Source: Chytridium lagenaria (Eukaryota; Chytridiomycota; Chytridiomycetes; Chytridiales; Chytridiaceae). From it: DNA of 64,000 nucleotides. The notes beneath the pieces are model-generated. The model was not told the origin of the DNA. It made no database searches and saw nothing but the letters and a program-made list of their open reading frames with translations. The DNA is taken from assembly GCA_025449115.1 (NCBI GenBank), contig JAHLKC010000144.1, positions 37,417 through 101,416 of the forward strand, read 5' to 3'. A program made the position numbers and the translations under genes. Shown piece by piece: positions 11,701 to 23,382 of the stretch (its first letter is position 1; each line of letters begins with the position of its first letter).

Positions 11701-13546
11701 ATTTGGGTTGTTGCGACGCCTGTATGGTTTTCCGTAACCCCAGTCCCATCATGACGTTGTGGTGATGAAACCATCTGCGTGGCGTCCGTCATCACCTGTG
11801 CAGGGCTAATGCCGGTGACATGGGTGGGTGCCCCATCTGTGCTTGGGATGCGCATTGTTGGGATGATGGGGTTTGGGGATGACGGGAGGTTTTTGTCGTC
11901 ATCGGTTTGGACGAGTTGGGTGGGACTTGGATGGGGGGTGGGGAGACGCGGAATGTTGGGGAGATGGTGGGGTTTTTTGGGGAGGGAATGCGGAGTGTTG
12001 GGGATGTGGTTGTGGTGTTGATGTGGAGAGAGAGTTTGGACTGATGTTGGGAATATAGGATATGATGAAAGGCGTTGGAGTTGTATGAGCAAGAAAAAAG
12101 ATGAGGAAAGACGTTGGGAATCATGTTAGAAAAAAGGATGAGAGAACATGAGGAGTACTGGGAAACAAAAAACCAACCAAGGCTTTGGAATAACATGAAT
12201 AAAAGCATACCTTGTTTGGTTGTGAAAGAGATTGAGACTGTGTGTTTGGAATCGACTTTAACTCTCCCGAATCTTGAATCAAGTCATCCATATTCCACTC
12301 TACATGCTGAGTCCGTGTATCCCCAACCTCCATTCCCGAGTCCGAACCCATGTCATCAAATATCACGGGATTCCCAAACTCGTCGTCGTCGTCGTGAGGA
12401 ACAACACCAGTAGATGGAATCCCCGATCCTGCTGCGTTATGAGTTTCTGAAGATGCGATTTGGGTGGGCGGAACGGTGGCCGCTGTACCGCTACGAGGTG
12501 ATGATCCACGACCACCAAGGGAAGTACGTGTGGGGATACTGAGGAGGTCGGCTCTTGTTAAAAGGTCTTCATCATCGTCATCATCGTCCAAAGTAACAAC
12601 CTTGAGAGTAGGAGAAACCTTCTGATCAGCTCCGTTCCCTTCATTCTGCTTCGATCCGACGCTGAATGATCCATTCCGTCTTCCTCCACCGGTTACAAGC
12701 GTGGCGGGTAGATCTTTAATGTCCAAAGGTGCATTCCGAATCTCCTCTATATCCGAGTCAGATTCCGAATCTTCAACTCTCCTCGTTTTCTTTGCCGACC
12801 TTATCGGTCGAGTAATCTGAGAAGAGTTTTCCGATGAAGGGTTTGACGTCAACGTCCTCCCCGATGAATTCTATCCCATCATCAGTTCCATTCACTTCCA
12901 AACTCTTCCTCACCTCATCCGCATCCTGAATCACATCATCACTATATTCCCCCAACCCAATCCCCGGGTTCACCCTTTCATAAAAACACGTCGTAGGTCC
13001 AAACGCAATCATCTTATTATGCGCGAGTTCGTAGAGTTTATTGGGGAAGAGTTTGTACCCTTTCATCCCAATACATGTTCCGTTGGTCGATTGAAGGTCC
13101 TCCACAAAATGTTCTAAACCGTCTTCTGATACCTCTGAAACACACCTATTAGAGATGACGAACGCCGTGGAGAAAGTTACCGATGATGGCATGAACGCTG
13201 CTTACTCCAACAGTGTCGAGCGAGACGCCATTGAAACGACCCCCGGCTCGACCCACAACGTTGATGCCAGAATTGACCGCTATCTGCTCTTCTCCTTGTC
13301 TATCACTGGCGAGGACTCGAAGATAAGCCACCTGTAGATGGGGATGATGCAAATGTCAGGGGTGGGAGAGTCGGCCATGCATGGTGTTTTACGATATAAA
13401 ACAAGTGCGTCGTTATGGAAGGGATAGACGGCGATACCTACCACTCGCTTATCGTCAATATCATCTTCGAGCCTCTTTCGGAGGTACAGCGCATGCTCTT
13501 TGCTGACTTTCTCCTCGATGCTCAAGAGCACGTCCTCGTCCAACAT
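8793..13546 (-). CDS. MDC1-like DNA-damage mediator: N-terminal FHA, long acidic linker, C-terminal tandem BRCT
   Basis: Read right to left. Exon 1 (13546-13442) encodes MLDEDVLLSIEEKVSKE. An intron (13441-13332) joins it in frame to VAYLRVLASDRQGEEQ. The FHA core is NVVGRAGG, then SSVHAIIEV (joined over a 46-bp intron, 13180-13135), then HFVEDLQSTNGTCIG (to about 13065): the GR, SxxH and NGT signatures of a phosphothreonine-binding FHA. A disordered linker of about 1,000 residues follows, with acidic CK2-type clusters (EDSESDSDIEEI), many TP/SP/TQ sites, Lys-rich blocks and a 21-aa tandem repeat. The C-terminus (9730-8793) holds YRIMFTGLGD, THLVTDKIRRTVKFLAAL and KHIVSDKWL, then AKFLLKDKATEEKFGFSLAQ and a last exon with VLTGILRQQLD: two BRCT repeats. 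FHA plus distant C-terminal BRCT pair is the MDC1 arrangement. Frame breaks occur near 12850, in the repeat, and in the BRCT exons. Confidence 0.8.
10489..10671 (-). repeat. Three 63-bp tandem repeats inside the MDC1-like linker
   Basis: Three near-identical units encode a 21-residue repeat on the minus strand (GEEGVKLDSLGGEGEREGG plus two variable residues). Spacing of the CCCAAAG landmark is 63 bp then 62 bp. One C is missing after ATACCCC near 10613, and that single base shifts the reading frame between two otherwise identical repeats. Confidence 0.85.
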
Positions 13547-15732
13547 CTGGAATTTGCTGTTGGACAACTTCGGCCCTCCCTTTCAACTTGGCCTGGCAAA
13601 AGCGAACAGTCAAAGACTTTTATCCCTGTTCTGCTTTACGTTAACGACGATGGGGTATACGTTCAGCACGCGTTATAACTATATTCATCCAATGGAAGGA
13701 TAGAGCGGAGGTGTGGGGTGAAGGTGTGGAAGGGGTTAGTAGTGATAAGTGGCGACGATACATGTTTGGCGAGGAAAGAACAGATGGACAGCAGAAATAA
13801 CCAGGTAATATAGTTTACATCAAGTAAAAGGTGCCAGACTTTTAAAAAAAGTAAAAAGAATATTAATGTCGATAGCGGCGACCCTCGTCGACAGTTCATG
13901 AAACTCATACGTATTAAAAAAAAAAAAAAAGAAAACAGAAAGTGAATTCATCATACAGGCGTCGTCTACGAAAAAAGACCAGGTGGCTCCATCACTTGTG
14001 CTCCACTCTTACAACGCCAAAAATGGTCTCGGTCCCACGATTTAAGATGATATCTTTTGGTATCCAGTCATGATATTCCGGCGCTAATGATAACTTAAAA
14101 AGAGTAGCCCGATTTGAAATCGACGCACTATAGCGGCGTGGATGGTTGAGCAACGTCGACACCATGGCGATAGCGATTGCATACGCATCGCAGTCTCGGA
14201 TACTCATAATCAACGAATGATGATAGAATGACGTCGGGTGAGAAAGATTGGATGATCCACGGAAGGTTATTCGAGTGGAGCTGTGTAGATGTGGGAAGTT
14301 GAGGATTGAGGGTTCCGTCAAGCAAGAGGTATCGTAAGTCAAATGGTAGAATTTGAAACCATTGGGATAATATCTGCTCTCCAAATCCGTTTCGACGAAA
14401 AGTGGTTCGACAACGCTGTATTTTAAATGTTAAGACCTCGTGTATCCTGCAGATAAGCTCAATTCACGGCGACGTAATATGCTGAGAATCTGTCTAAAAG
14501 TGCAAATATTCATATCAGTTTACTAACGTCGATGGGTTCCAGAGTTCTAGGTATATCATGGTGCAGTGCCGTCACTGAAAAACTAAAAGCCCCATTTAAT
14601 AGTTTTAAAGACTTAGTTTGTAATATTCTAACAAAAAGCGTTGAGTCAAAAGGTATTTCTGAAGGGAGAGCTTTAAAATTACAAAGAGACTAATGAATAT
14701 GGGAAGTCGAATCAACAATAGCAAAGAAGAATGCAATAAATATTGTCTCTCACCATGCTAACAATCAAGCCAATACGCATTCGAGCATACGGAATATTAT
14801 GCGTATAAAAATAAGTCAGCGTAGAATATTTAAATATGATGGCGTCAACTTACTTATTGCACTGCGAGCAAGAAGATTAAGGCGTGAAGAAGCTGGAGAG
14901 ACGGTTCAGATATAATAGCTAACGTCAGCATCGACCGAAATTTGAGTACAGACTTTAACTAGGATGGCCAGAAGCCCTTGGGCTTGCAGCCATGGAGGCA
15001 ACTGTTGATTTATATAGTAGCCCTTAAGCATTTGAAGTAATGGAAGAATGCAAGTAAATTGTGAACCTATCTCCAGAAAGGCGATCAATTGTGTTAAGAT
15101 TAATGAAACTTTTAGCAAAGTATCTGTAGAAGACGGTAAATTACTCTCAATCCGCTTTCAAGGCATCAGATTCTCGACTTGACTCTATTCGTCCAAAAAG
15201 TAATCGAAATATTTTCCAAGAACGCGACCAACGAGACTAACTTTTCGATGACAAAACCCTTCAACCCATCATATGTGTCCTTTCAAAACTCAGAACTTTT
15301 CGATACTGAAACCGACCGAACTTCCTTCCTTTTCTCGCATTTTTATGATATTCCATCACACTTTATCTTTGACCGCCGGAAAGGAAGGCGTGTAGTTTTG
15401 AACAAATCAGTCGAAAAACGTTCAGAAAGCATTTTTTTTAAAAAGAGCGACGTACTTACAGGTAAAAATAGGCAAGCAACCATAGCTGTCCATAGATCGC
15501 ACTCTTGTTTAAAAGTACGTGATCTCCCAAATGCTCGGTGGCAGTCAAATTCACGGCGATGTGCTCTCCGAGTCCAACTATCTGTTCAGAATAAGTCTCT
15601 TGACGGTAGTCGCGCTGACGGACGACGGGATCGCGATGAGGGACGAGGGGATGGAATAAATTTAAGATTTGAAATCATTTGTATGGATGTTCCTACAAAA
15701 TTGATGAAACAACATACTAAACACTAATAATA
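13547..15732. other. Long intergenic region with two weak candidate ORFs
   Basis: Mostly AT-rich. A minus-strand frame at 13992-14384 (130 codons, ending TIFGVVRVEHK) and a plus-strand frame at 15179-15727 (182 codons from a TTG, no ATG near its start) are open but have no recognisable motif, biased composition or neighbours supporting them. A possible 5' leader of the cytochrome b5 gene is included at the right end. I cannot support a gene here. Confidence 0.4.
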
Positions 15733-16692
15733 ATGTCTAATTTCTTGTCGCCTTTCAGTGCCCACTCGAGCAGGCCTCCACGGCAGCTAGGCGCCACAGC
15801 GAGACCAGCATCGCCAGAAAAGCTAGTGCCAGACAGTCTTTCACTTGGATCTGACTCTGACAGCGACAGCAAAAGCGATTCATCGCAGGACGACGACGAA
15901 CTGGGTGATGAATCAGAGGAGGTCCTCAACCAGTTTCCCATGCTAAATGGGCCACAGCGAGCAGCAAAGATCCCGACACCATCAATTGTGTCGCCTATCG
16001 CTTCTTCTTCCACCGCACCGAGCATAGCCAGAGGGCGGAAAAAGGTTCCACTTGAACCTGGACATTCTTCACTTGATTGGTCGAGGCTCAAGTCTTCCAA
16101 CACCGATCTTCGAGGTGTCCCTAGAATTTCGCGGTACACGCCATCAGAAATAGCCTTACATAAGAAGAGGGATGATTGCTGGATGGCCATTGCTGGAAAA
16201 GTTTACAATGTCACCCATTACATGAAGTTTCATCCTGGAGGACAAGGGCAACTCATGAGAGGTGCTGGAAAGGATGCAACGGAACTCTACTTCAAGGTAC
16301 ATCCGTGGGTTAACCATGAGAATATTCTGGGAGAGCAATGCCTTGTGGGATATCTGATCCCGGAATCGTCCAAGAGAGAAGAACCAGCACCTCGTCCAAC
16401 TACTTTATCACCAGCAAAGCCTCCTGCATCAAACAATCTTGGCCCCTCCTCATCCTCCTCTCTACCTATTTCTACATCAAAGTTGGAAGCATCTTCAACA
16501 ACACCTTTAAACAACACAACAACTACATCAGGCCCTTCTTTCCAATTTGCTGTCCCCGAGATTCCGAAGCGCGTTGCTGTGGCCACTGCCGCCTCCGTCT
16601 CGTCCTCCTCACACCAGCAGACACCTCTTTTGGACGATAAGAATGTTTTTGAATCTAGCTCTCTCGCGAGTTCTCTTGATGAGCAATGCTGA
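15733..16692 (+). CDS. Cytochrome b5-like heme-binding domain protein, NCB5OR-like N-terminal type
   Basis: Uninterrupted 319-codon frame in one exon. Residues 1-105 are low-complexity with an acidic serine tract (GSDSDSDSKSDSSQDDDE) likely phosphorylated by CK2. Residues 105-213 form the heme domain: KVPLEPGHSSLDWSRLKSS, YTPSEIALHKKRDDCWMAI, GKVYNVTHYMKFHPGGQGQL and GAGKDATELYFKVHPWVNHE. His167 (HPGG) and His190 (VHPW) are the expected axial heme ligands. The KVPLEPGHS...DW..L lead-in is the hallmark of the b5 domain of cytochrome b5 reductase 4 (NCB5OR). Residues 214-319 are Ser/Pro/Thr-rich and disordered. There is no CS or reductase domain, so an electron partner must be supplied in trans. 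Start: first ATG of the frame. Confidence 0.88.
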   Translation: MSNFLSPFSAHSSRPPRQLGATARPASPEKLVPDSLSLGSDSDSDSKSDSSQDDDELGDESEEVLNQFPMLNGPQRAAKIPTPSIVSPIASSSTAPSIARGRKKVPLEPGHSSLDWSRLKSSNTDLRGVPRISRYTPSEIALHKKRDDCWMAIAGKVYNVTHYMKFHPGGQGQLMRGAGKDATELYFKVHPWVNHENILGEQCLVGYLIPESSKREEPAPRPTTLSPAKPPASNNLGPSSSSSLPISTSKLEASSTTPLNNTTTTSGPSFQFAVPEIPKRVAVATAASVSSSSHQQTPLLDDKNVFESSSLASSLDEQC

Positions 16693-17092
16693 AGCAAGTA
16701 CTGCGTCGCTAGCGACTCTCCCATGATAATAAAAACCTCCGTCCACTTAAAAGATTTTTATTTTTTGAGAAAAGAAAAAATTTGAATATACAGAAAGTGA
16801 GTGTTGCTGGAGTCCGTCGCCGCAGCTGGAGCAACAAAAGGAATGCATTCCACTCGTTATCTAAAGGTGTCTTTCGAGCATGAGGTGCGATGGGGATAGT
16901 ATCCGAGGTGCTGGAGAAGAGTATACTGGGGACCACAACGAGATGGGAAAGTTTTGTCGTGCTTTGCCCTCAACGGTTGACGACAGAAATTCCTTCCGGC
17001 TGGAATGCACTTTCTTGAACCAAACGCCATCTAACCATATCTATTTCTGTTACTTGCATATGCCGATAAAAAGCTAGCTGAAAGACCCATTG
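16693..17092. other. Spacer between cytochrome b5 protein and ARS2
   Basis: Contains the 3' flank of the b5 gene (T/A-runs at 16745-16790) and the 5' flank of ARS2. A short 65-codon open frame at 16880-17077 is not supported. Confidence 0.5.
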
Positions 17093-19884
17093 ATGTCGCT
17101 TCAACATCAGCTTCCGGCCAAGCCGAATGCAAGCTTGCCCGCAGTCGAGGACGACCGCCTCGGCGGAGGTAGGGGAAAGTTTAATCGCGAGAGAGATGAA
17201 TCTAGCGGATATGCCAGAAAGGATTCATTCGGTCGGGATAGCAGGGAACCACTAGACCGCAAAAGACGGGATCGTTCGGATAGTCGAGATGATGGTACGG
17301 ATCCTGCTAGATGCCTTTTTGATATCGTAGCTATCTTTTTGTTTTAAGCTGAATTTTCTTCTATAGACAGAAGGAAGAGGCGGCGGTCAATGTCGCCACG
17401 GTCCCGCGGCGGTGGTGGTGCTGGTGACGGTAACAAATACGTTCCAAATTACGACAGGGATGGATATATCCCGCCTCCTCGCTACAATGGCGGGGCCGGC
17501 GGAATGGCTCCAGTCCACGGTGGATATGATTCTGTTAACATAAACTTTATGGATCAGGAAATGGACGCATGTTGGTTTTCTTTCTTCTTTCCTTTAATTT
17601 TTCATGTTACAGAATACTCACTTTTTTTATCAAAGGAATAAAATCGATGATCCTATTGACTTGGACTATCAGATGTCTTTCCGTCAGTTTATTGAATTCT
17701 CAAAATTTAAGCACCGTGAGTCTCGTGCCCGAGGAGAATTGGACGATGAGGAGATTCGCAGACGGTTCCAAACTTATAAGGACAAGTATCAGGTTAAGAT
17801 CTTGACCGCTTTCTTTGACGAGCATAAAGGATCAGAATGGTAATGTTTTGCGACTTATTTTTTTAAAAGCTGGTCTGTGGTGCTAAAGCTTAAATTTTAA
17901 TGCAGGTTCCGTGAGAAATACCACCCCATTGACTCCCTTCCTCTGCGTGAGGAGGTCCATAAAAGGCAGAAGAGCTTTTTCCCCAACTTCCTGGACGATA
18001 TCAGAGCCGGGAAACTTGACGAGATTTCGTTTGATGAGATACCTAGTTCTACCCCTGCTACTGATGCTGTCGAAGATGCCAAGCCTGCGGATATTATGGA
18101 TGCGGATGATGCCGAGGTGCCAAAAGAAGATGAAGGGACAGCTCCCGCTGGCGCAGCGGCTTCGACGCTTTCACAAATGCCTACTGCAAACCCAGCCGTT
18201 TCGCATTTCAAAATCTCCGCGTTGTTCCTCAAGGCGGTACCGCCCACTGTTAAACGTCAACAACTTATTGAGGTTAGTCTTTTTAAGAAGAGGCATTTTA
18301 GATATCATTGCTCACATTGTTTATATATATTTATAGATTTGTAAGAAGGTTGAGGGGTTCTCATATTTGGTCATCAGTGATCCTCGTCCCGACAAAAAGT
18401 TTTACAGATTAGGATGGATAGTTTTTGACGAAGGAGCTGATCTTGAGAAGGCTAGGGAGGAGTTGAATTTGAAAAAAGTAAGCCATTCTTATCATTACAA
18501 TGTCTTACCCATCTTACCCATATTTAGATTGATGATTTTACACTCAACCTTGCACCCCACAACAATATGACAATCCGAAGTCGCCTTCTTCCTGCTGAAT
18601 TTAATTCTCCGGAGCGGCTAGAGCGTGATTTGGAGAATGCCCGACGCCTAGTCAAGGCTCTTGATCAGGAGGCTGGATTAACCAGATTGAGGGTGGTGCT
18701 ATTGAAGCCATCGAAAGTCGCCTTCAGGATATTGTGTTTAAGCAGGAGGCATATCAAGAGCCGCACAAGGAGGATGACCGCATGGAGGATGATGAGGAGC
18801 ATGCAGCTTTAGATCGGGCTGTGGATGGACCTACTCCGGTGTCTACAAAAAAAGTGGGTGTATTTGATATTTTGGAATTTACGTTCTAATGGATTGTTTA
18901 CAGACAAAGCTTACTCTGGATATTCTTATTGAATACCTTCGTCGTGTCCATTGGTACGACTTCTACAGCGGCGTCGAAGCTGATGGTCCGGAAGACTTTT
19001 GCCGCCGTGCCTGGGTCCATATTCGCAAGGCATTTAGCGGCGCCGAGATTGAAAAGGATGCAACCAACTCTAGGCCTTCTCACAAAAAGTCTGATTATCA
19101 GCACTTCTCGGAGCGCCTGGATTCCCGCGTCGCACTCCGTACCCTCGTACTTTCTCCTGGATCCTGGGGAGGCGAGGAGCTTGAAAAATTGGTGGGAAAA
19201 ATCCAGAGGCAGAAGTTGACCGGATTCTCACTACCAAGCATGTCGCTAAAATCGAGTCTGAAAAGTATCGATGCAAAGATTGTTCAAAGTTGTTCCGTGG
19301 CGAGGAGTTTGTGAGGAAGCATATCAGATCGAAGCATCCCGAGGTGGTGAAGGAGTTGATGGTGGATGTAGACTTTTATAATGCTTACGTAAGGGATCCG
19401 AATCGCGCGCATTACGCGTATGGTATGCCCAGTGCTACTGGCGGTGTGGGCGGTGCTAGTGGAGGCATTCCTAATTTTGGTGGGTCGATGAATATGCCGG
19501 GTGGAGGAAATCAACCGTCTCCGTGCCTACGGTCTGGCCACCTCCCATGCCCCCCATAATGATGGCTGGCGGGCCGTTGGTGATGGGAGCTACTGAATGG
19601 GTTCCTGGAGGCGTTGGATATTATAATGGAAGGGAACGAGGCGGACGAAGGATGTATCGTCAAGGCTTGGGCCTCCTGCTCCACGTGGTGGAAGAGGTGC
19701 TGGTGGTGGAGGACCTCCTCCTTCTAGGTAAGCGTTAGCGTAGATTATTTTACTTTTCTCTTCCGACGCTTTCCTGGCTATTCGCTAATATTTTAATATG
19801 AGTAGGAATATGCCTGTCGACCCTCGCTCACGCAACAGGATTGTTTACGATGATCTAGATGCACCCCAAGGGCGAGAATATTGA
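17093..19884 (+). CDS. ARS2/SERRATE-type RNA effector protein
   Basis: Seven or more exons. Exon 1 (17093-about 17296) is an Arg/Ser/Asp-rich RS-like N-terminus (KRRDRSDSRDD). Next exons give IDLDYQMSFRQFIEFSKFKH and FRRRFQTYK-type text (EEIRRRFQTYKDKYQ), the conserved SERRATE/ARS2 N-terminal domain. Then WFREKYHPIDSLPLREEVHK, an acidic stretch, and an RRM-like block (FKISALFLKAVPPTVKRQQL...YLVISDPRPDKKFYRLGWIVF). After TLDILIEYLRRVHWYDFYSG comes a C2H2 finger CKDCSKLFRGEEFVRKHIRS with KH. A Gly/Pro-rich tail ends VYDDLDAPQGREY, the typical ARS2 C-terminus. Expected role: links nuclear cap-binding complex to RNA processing and decay. Frame changes of one base occur near 18675, 19200, 19525 and 19665; everything else reads through. 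Confidence 0.9.
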
Positions 19885-20407
19885 GCTTGATTATGATTAA
19901 GTTTCTTTAGTCTTATTTTTTTCTCTTCTTTCCTGTCTTCGTTTTTCGCGATTGAGATCCTTTTTTCTGCTTGCTGCTCTTTGAGTTTAAAGCATAATCA
20001 CACCTCTTATTCCTGTTTACATACCTTCATTTTCGAATTTTCCTTTCTTATTCTTTCCCCAACCCTCTGACTTCGCTATTGAATATTGACTGACTTCTGT
20101 GGGGCTTCACGGACCCCCGTGTTATCTTGTTAGTTTCTTTATCAAATTTTTGATTTCCTTTGTTGAATGCCTGTAGTTGTTGCGTGTCTGGCGGGTTTTT
20201 AGTTTCCTTTATGATTTTGAAGTAAAGAACGTGGATAAACGTAGATTTCGTAAGGTTGTTTGAGTTTGCTTTCGTTTAGAGGCGTCCAGGGCTATTTTAC
20301 AGCCAGCTTCATTTTCTACGTGACGTGGACATTTTCTCGTGAAATGCTTATCCGCACTTTTTGTTGATATGATGAGGCACAGGTTATTATCTGAAACCAT
20401 CACCACC
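19885..20407. other. Intergenic region
   Basis: T-rich 3' flank of ARS2 and promoter region of the next gene. No supported gene. Confidence 0.55.
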
Positions 20408-23382
20408 ATGAACCTTCAAGCAATTGTCGTGGTCTGTCAAGGATGTGGGACTCGATGGAGACAGCCTTATGAAGGGCCTGGAGTTGAGTGAGTTGCTCTT
20501 CACCATCCGTGATGGATTGTTTGTTCCTTTTGGTGGTTTGGAAATTGCTGACGTCTTACTCTAATCTCATGGGCATCTATCTTGATTATCATCGAATGGA
20601 CTAAAACGTCCTCAGTCTATGCATGAGTTGCCTTGCAGTCATGTGGAAAAGTGGGTAAGTAACTCCTTGATTCTTCCTGTCACCTTTCTACAATTCAAAT
20701 TAAAGCCATGTCCTTCACTGAGGCGGCATCACTAAACGTTTATCGTTTTCCAGCAGTTTTACTGAAAACTCTTTCAACCCCGTACCGCTCAACCTCGACA
20801 TACTCTTCTCTGAATTTCCAGATATACCATCCATTGCGGGAACCATCTTCCCCATGCTGAAAACTCCATCCACCACTGCTCATTCGACCTCAACTATGGA
20901 CGTTAACGAAGGACGTTCGCCGTTTGGCTTTGACGGATCCGCGTCACTCTGGATTGATCGTGCGATCGTTGAAAAATATTATCGATCCGGACGGTTCCTT
21001 CCGTTTGAGGTGATAAGACGACAGACCATGTTGCAGAACTTTGATAATTACAGTATGCCTTTGAGGTAGGCTTTTTTTTACTGTTTCGCTGCAAGATTTC
21101 AATATAGTTAAACTTTGTTGCGACTTTTTCTTGTAACTTTAAAGAAGTGCAATGTGCGCCTTGTCTGCAATCTTGTCAGCACCGCCTGCACCGGTCGAGG
21201 TCGTTGATCGATACTATGGGGAAGCGAGACGCCAGATGATGGAATCTTTGGAGCATTCTCCAACCATCGAAACAGCACAAACGGCGTTGATGCTCGCATT
21301 AATTTCTATGCTTTTGGGGAAATATCCAGCCGTTTTCATGCTTGCCGGTATGGCTGTTAGAATGGTAAGAAGGACTTTTTAAACTGTAATGATTTTAACA
21401 TACTGCTGTAGATGTCTTATCTTCATCTAGACACAACTGAAGCTTTACAGTCATTGGGACATCTTTCTGAGGATCAAGAGACGCCATTGTGAGATGCTTT
21501 TGGGTGTGCTTTTCGGTTGATAGGTGTAAGAAGATTTTATATACTATCATGGTGTAATTTATACCTCACTTTTTTATGGATTGTGCAAACATACTGATAT
21601 TCTTTCAGTTCTTTCCGTCTTCTCCAACCGCCCCGCCCAAATGGCTCCTAACCAGTCATCGATTCTTCTTCTCAACCGCGTGCCGAGGGGTTTACTTCCA
21701 GACTCTGTGTTCTACAACCTTCCTCTTGAGCATAACTATCCAACGCATCCATCAACACTTTCTCCGTCATCTCCAAACATGCCAGGACCGCCACCTACAC
21801 CAACACCTTATCATCACAAATCGAAATTCTCTCGCCAGATACGCCTTTAACTGCCGGGTCTATTGGCGCTGCAGACGTAATGTACCAAGACATCGATAAC
21901 CATAAATCACCTTTCGCGTCTCCCTTGCCTAATCCATCCACCGACAACCTTCCACATATTTTTTTTGCAGGACGCATCATGGGAATCTTACACGACATTA
22001 CTCGTGACATTGACGTGTGTGGGGAAGACGAGGATGATGCGTATGGGAGCTTGAAAAGGGATGATCAAGGCGAGTTGGGGCCAAGACGATTTGAGAGGGA
22101 CGCGAGATTCGAAGTTAGGCTTGATGAATGGTATCGCGATATTCCTGAGGGGCTTCGTGTTAGCCCAGAGATTGCAGAGGCTGGTCTCTCTGTTCGTCAA
22201 TTTGCTATTTCTAGTATTGAAGGCGCAAGAGTGCGTGAGAAATCTGCGTTGGATGATGGACTTGGTTGTTCGGATTCTAAGACAGCTATGAAGTTTATGC
22301 TGCATATCATGTATCAGACGTGTGTATTGCAATTGCATCGGCCGAGAGTTCGATTACGAAGGATGGCTATTGGAAGGGAGAGGGCATGGTGTCTGCGTGG
22401 GAAGAGCATCTGCAAACGTTTCATCGGGAAACTCTACATCTTCAATGCCTTTGTCACCCCCTCCTAAATTTAATGTGCTTACATCAAGACGTCTTGATCG
22501 ATCCATGAGATTATCTTACCATGGTGCATGCACCATACTTGGGATCCTTGACACGCTTGGGCATTATGCTCCGGAATTGGAGCATTACCAGGAACGGAAG
22601 CGGAGGGAGGACGAGACAAGATGGAAGGGTGATTTTGAAAGACGGAAGGAAAGGCTTAGTCAAGAGATGGAGTTGTTACGCAGGGAGCAGAAGGCGCAGA
22701 AAGAATCTGCAGAAGCGATGCAAATAGATGGGGAAGGAGAGTCTTTTACGAAGAAACGTACGGGTGTGGGACGGGCGAAACGATTAGAGAAGGAATGGAA
22801 GATATTGAAGGAGGATAAAGAGAAAATGGTGGGGAGACATTTTGACATTGTGAGAAAGACTCCTGTGAATGCTTTTGCGATTGCGATATCGTGTCTGTGT
22901 TGTTGGAAACGTGGGTTTGTGTGGGGTGGGCAAAGTGTTTAAGAATGAGAGGCGGTGTTTGGGGTGGAGACAGAGTAACGATGGATCAACCGGCGATAAT
23001 GGGTTCGTGGATTGGGGAAGAAGACTGGGAGGATGGTCTGGTAGATGATGTCATTGAAGCGATGGGTATTGGAATAGGGTTGATGGAGGGACAGAAGTTT
23101 AGGGTGGTGTGGTGATATGGCGACATCACGTTCTTTTTCGGAAAAGGGCAAGGAAATTCCTTCCGATCCTAAACTGCCGTCAAGCTCCATAACCGCGGAT
23201 GAGCGATGGTTAGCGTTGTAAAAAGTATTGTTGATCGGCACAGGAAGCGGTTGGGTGGAGCTGAATGGGATTTGGAGGAGGAGGAAAAGTTTTTGGGCAA
23301 GTGGATGGTTTGCTGGAAAAGTTTGGAACGGAGTCGGTGGGTACCATTTGGAGGAATTCTTGGGGCTGGAGCTTTGTTGTGA
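20408..23382 (+). CDS. Transcription factor: N-terminal GATA-like zinc finger plus fungal transcription-factor homology region
   Basis: Exon 1 (20408-20489) gives MNLQAIVVVCQGCGTRWRQP and YEGPGV. The intron 20490-20615 joins in phase (GA|T = Asp) to DLCMSCLAVMWKSG, making CxxC-x15-CxxC with GATA-like flanks. A spacer with FSEFPDIPSIAG follows. The fungal MHR domain starts at LWIDRAIVEKYYRSGRFLPF and continues over introns at 21067 and 21364 with YYGEARRQMMESLEHSP, TAQTALMLALISML and MSYLHLDTTEALQSLG; then CFWVCFSVDR, VFSNRPAQM and FMLHIMYQTCVLQLHRPRV. The C-terminal part (22550-22830) is a long charged coiled coil. Frame shifts of one base occur near 21485, 21600, 22330, 22880, 23112 and 23215, so the true C-terminus (about 23382) is inferred. 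Probable nuclear regulator; targets unknown. Confidence 0.75.

Noticed and set aside
10268..11754. Long Pro/Ser/Thr-rich plus-strand frames
   Set aside because: They are antisense shadows of the acidic Glu/Gly/Lys-rich linker of the MDC1-like gene, whose FHA and BRCT ends fix the minus strand.
15179..15727. 182-codon plus-strand frame before the cytochrome b5 gene
   Set aside because: It opens with TTG, has no domain, and its composition differs between halves; more likely chance or 5' leader.
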